From: Corynebacterium kalinowskii
GTDB taxonomy: Bacteria; Actinomycetota; Actinomycetes; Mycobacteriales; Mycobacteriaceae
NCBI RefSeq assembly: GCF_009734385.1
Contig: NZ_CP046452.1
Span: 1,178,001 to 1,242,000, forward strand
Direction: 5' to 3'
Length of the DNA stretch: 64,000 bases
Shown: positions 62,151 through 64,000 of the stretch, piece after piece
Layout of the letters: the number at the start of each line of letters is the position of its first letter
Position numbering within the stretch: the first letter of the stretch is position 1
Notes under the pieces: generated by a model
Told to the model about the DNA's origin: nothing
What the model saw: only the letters and a program-made list of their open reading frames with translations
Databases searched by the model: none
Position numbers and translations under genes: made by a program

Positions 62151-63923
62151 TTAGATCAAGCGAACGGCATATGGGCTCATGCCGCTCCAGCGAACTGGGT
62201 TGATAGAGACGGTGGAGCCGGACTGAGGTGCCTCGATCATCATGCCGTCGCCAAGGTAAATGGCGACGTGGTGTTCGGCATTTGGACCGTAGAAGATCAG
62301 GTCGCCTCGCTGCATCTCACTCGGGCTTACCTTGGTGCCGTGCTGATACTGGTACCCGGTGTAGTGCGGCAGATCGATGCCAACGCCAGCAAAAGCGTAG
62401 AGCACTAGGCCTGAGCAGTCGAAACCGATCTTGTTGTAATCGCCGAAGGAGTCAGCGACGCCACCATCACGGATGCCACGGCTAGGGCCATTGGCGGTGC
62501 CGCCACCCCATGCGTATGGCAAGCCAACCTGCGACTTTGCGCGGGCGATGACTGATTCAACCTTCTCAGATCGGCTACCCGAGGTCACTGCTGGCGCAGC
62601 CGTATCGACACCACTAGTGCCAGCAGCGCCTACCGATGGACCCAAATCAAGGTAATCGTCCGCACCAAAAACGCCAGTCCCCGGCTGAGCTACCGATTCT
62701 GAAGGGGCTTCGACTGGGCTGGCTTGCGCGTTGTCGGCAGCCTGCGCAGCGGCAAGTGCGGCTGCAGCGGTGGCCGCCGCAGCTACGGCTGCTTGCTGTG
62801 CCTGCTGGGAATTCGCAGCTTCCTGTTGCTTCAGCTCTGCGTCAGCCTGAGCTGCGGCCGCAGCTTGCGCTGCTTCGCGGGCGGCGCGATCGGCTTCAGC
62901 CCGTTTAGCGGCCGCAGCTGCTTGTTCAGCCTCTTGGGCCGCACGTGCGGCTTCAGCACGCTCCGCTGCGGCGGCAGCTTCCGCCCTGGCGCGAGCTTCC
63001 TCTTCGGCCTTGGCACGGGCCCGAGCTTCTTCTTCCGCTTTAGCTTTGGCTGCGGCAGCTTCAGCCGCAGCCTTTTCAGCTGCCTTTCGCTCTTCCTCAG
63101 CCTTCAGGAAGTCTTGGTACTCTTTGCGCTGCTGATTAAGGGTGCCACTGTTGGCTTTGGCTGCCTCGAGTCGTGCCTTGGCCAGGTTGCGTTCTTCCAC
63201 GAGTCGCTGGCGTTCTGCAGCGCGCGCATTGAGCAGCGACGTGTTGGTGGTGAGTGCCGCCTGAGCTGTCTGTTCGGCTGCGGTTGCCTCCTGCTCGCGC
63301 TGTTCAGCTACAGCGCGCTTTTCACGCAGCACAGATTCCTTGTTGGCGGATTCTGCACGTAGCCGGTCAAGTTCTTCAATCGCGGCGCGCTGTTTGGCAG
63401 CATTCTGACGCAAGTAAGTTTGCCGGGCCAAAGCGTCTTCGGTGTTTGCCGTACCGGCTGCGCCGGCCACAGCTCCATTGGTCGTGCCACGCCGATAAGC
63501 CGAACGAGAGACTTCGTCCAGGGTCTTCTGAGCTTCATCAATAGCCTTCTGGCTACTGTCAAGGTCCGCCTTGGCAGCGTCGGCTTCTTCACGAGCCAGT
63601 TTTGCTTCCGTACGGGCAGTCTCGAGATCCACGAGGGCCTTGTTGACTGCCTCGCGTAGTCCGCCCATCTCGTTCTCGAGCTTGGAGATCTCCGCCTCCT
63701 TCTGGGAGACGGTAGTTGCTAGTCGAGCAACATCCCCGCTACCAGATGCAACAGCGTCGTCTGCTGCCTTGAGCTCAGCATCGGACGGGTTCGGTGGAGC
63801 CACAGGCTGAGCGATGGCAACCCCAGAACCGAGGGATGCGCAGCAAGCCGCAGCAGCAATCCACGACTTAGTCGTGCTCGTGTGCTTAGGCGAAGGCTTT
63901 TGTATTGCCACTGAAAACTCCAT
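62151..63923 (-). CDS. Secreted NlpC/P60 peptidoglycan hydrolase with Ala/Glu-rich coiled coil (RipA-like)
   Basis: Cell-wall endopeptidase, probably cleaving stem peptides during cell separation. It has 590 residues. The N-terminus looks like a signal ([20 protein letters not shown]), then about 50-250 is a coiled coil. From about 265 to 400 there is an Ala/Glu/Arg-rich repeat region ([20 protein letters not shown]), a Gln/Ala linker, and the catalytic domain from about 460 with Cys503 ([10 protein letters not shown]) and His552 ([11 protein letters not shown]). ATG 63923 is used; GTG 63911 has a better ribosome site (GGAG at 6 bases) and may be the true start. It is placed beside hemH, as in C. 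glutamicum. Confidence 0.92.
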   Translation of the reverse strand: MEFSVAIQKPSPKHTSTTKSWIAAAACCASLGSGVAIAQPVAPPNPSDAELKAADDAVASGSGDVARLATTVSQKEAEISKLENEMGGLREAVNKALVDLETARTEAKLAREEADAAKADLDSSQKAIDEAQKTLDEVSRSAYRRGTTNGAVAGAAGTANTEDALARQTYLRQNAAKQRAAIEELDRLRAESANKESVLREKRAVAEQREQEATAAEQTAQAALTTNTSLLNARAAERQRLVEERNLAKARLEAAKANSGTLNQQRKEYQDFLKAEEERKAAEKAAAEAAAAKAKAEEEARARAKAEEEARARAEAAAAAERAEAARAAQEAEQAAAAAKRAEADRAAREAAQAAAAAQADAELKQQEAANSQQAQQAAVAAAATAAAALAAAQAADNAQASPVEAPSESVAQPGTGVFGADDYLDLGPSVGAAGTSGVDTAAPAVTSGSRSEKVESVIARAKSQVGLPYAWGGGTANGPSRGIRDGGVADSFGDYNKIGFDCSGLVLYAFAGVGIDLPHYTGYQYQHGTKVSPSEMQRGDLIFYGPNAEHHVAIYLGDGMMIEAPQSGSTVSINPVRWSGMSPYAVRLI

Positions 63924-64000
63924 TCCACCACCGTCATTCAGGCGGATACTTTGGCGGTGCTGACCGAACTAGTGCTACTTCAGCTCAGTGCGAGAGTTTT

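Overview
The window is a chromosomal segment of a Corynebacterium-type actinobacterium. It is fairly GC-rich, with frequent GTG starts. The marker genes are a pupylation operon without proteasome genes, mycothiol synthesis (mshC), methylmalonyl-CoA mutase with MeaB, actinobacterial coproporphyrin ferrochelatase, DUF3097 and a RipA-like NlpC/P60 hydrolase. The order dop-arc-trmI-pepM18-recB-like, aspA-hisG-hisE-metH-mshC-uppP-lppL-pyrD and mutAB-SPFH-DUF3097-hemH-NlpC matches my memory of the corynebacterial and mycobacterial core backbone. I could not check this by database search.

Layout. 1-9.3 kb, all minus strand: trmI, then a DUF222-HNH gene with its own promoter that heads arc-dop-pup-pafA-pafB-pafC-tatA-tatC (tatC is cut by the window start). 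9.3-10.6 kb: an M18 aminopeptidase. 10.6-19.5 kb, plus strand: a tightly coupled accessory operon of a MoxR/YehL-type AAA+ ATPase, a DUF5682 protein, a VWA (MIDAS) protein, a double SWIM zinc-finger protein and a DUF4132 protein. It resembles the uncharacterised E. coli yehL-yehM-yehP-yehQ/yehI set and appears to be inserted into the core backbone. 19.5-20.4 kb: a RecB-like Fe-S nuclease. 20.4-25.5 kb: a carbohydrate ABC uptake system (binding lipoprotein, two permeases, ATPase, DUF624 membrane protein). 25.6-30.3 kb: formate-tetrahydrofolate ligase, a Dcu C4-dicarboxylate transporter and aspartase.

30.9-42 kb: hisG-hisE, a HAD phosphatase, metH, a small acidic protein, mshC and uppP on minus; an aldo-keto reductase-like protein, an LppL-like lipoprotein and pyrD on plus. 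A long near-perfect inverted repeat follows pyrD. 42.2-46.5 kb: a small membrane protein, a PEBP-family protein and two half ABC exporters whose nucleotide-binding domains have complementary defects. 46.6 kb: tRNA-Leu(GAG) with a terminator. 46.8-50.8 kb: a TPM-like/DUF5129 membrane protein, an unusual SDR with a Cys4 zinc ribbon, a GNAT protein and a cupin. 50.9-56.1 kb: meaB, mutB, mutA. 56.5-64 kb: a TVP38-type membrane protein, a C-terminal-HTH protein, SPFH and NfeD proteins, DUF3097, an unknown protein, ferrochelatase and a secreted coiled-coil NlpC/P60 hydrolase.

The strongest unexplained signal is an 11-mer, GCTTATCGACG. I count 16 exact copies across the window on both strands. They lie in four coding registers (forcing rare TTA and ATA codons), between genes, inside a hairpin, and across the hemH stop codon. 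This looks like selection for a DNA-level recognition motif. The second strongest lead is the five-gene AAA/VWA/SWIM module.
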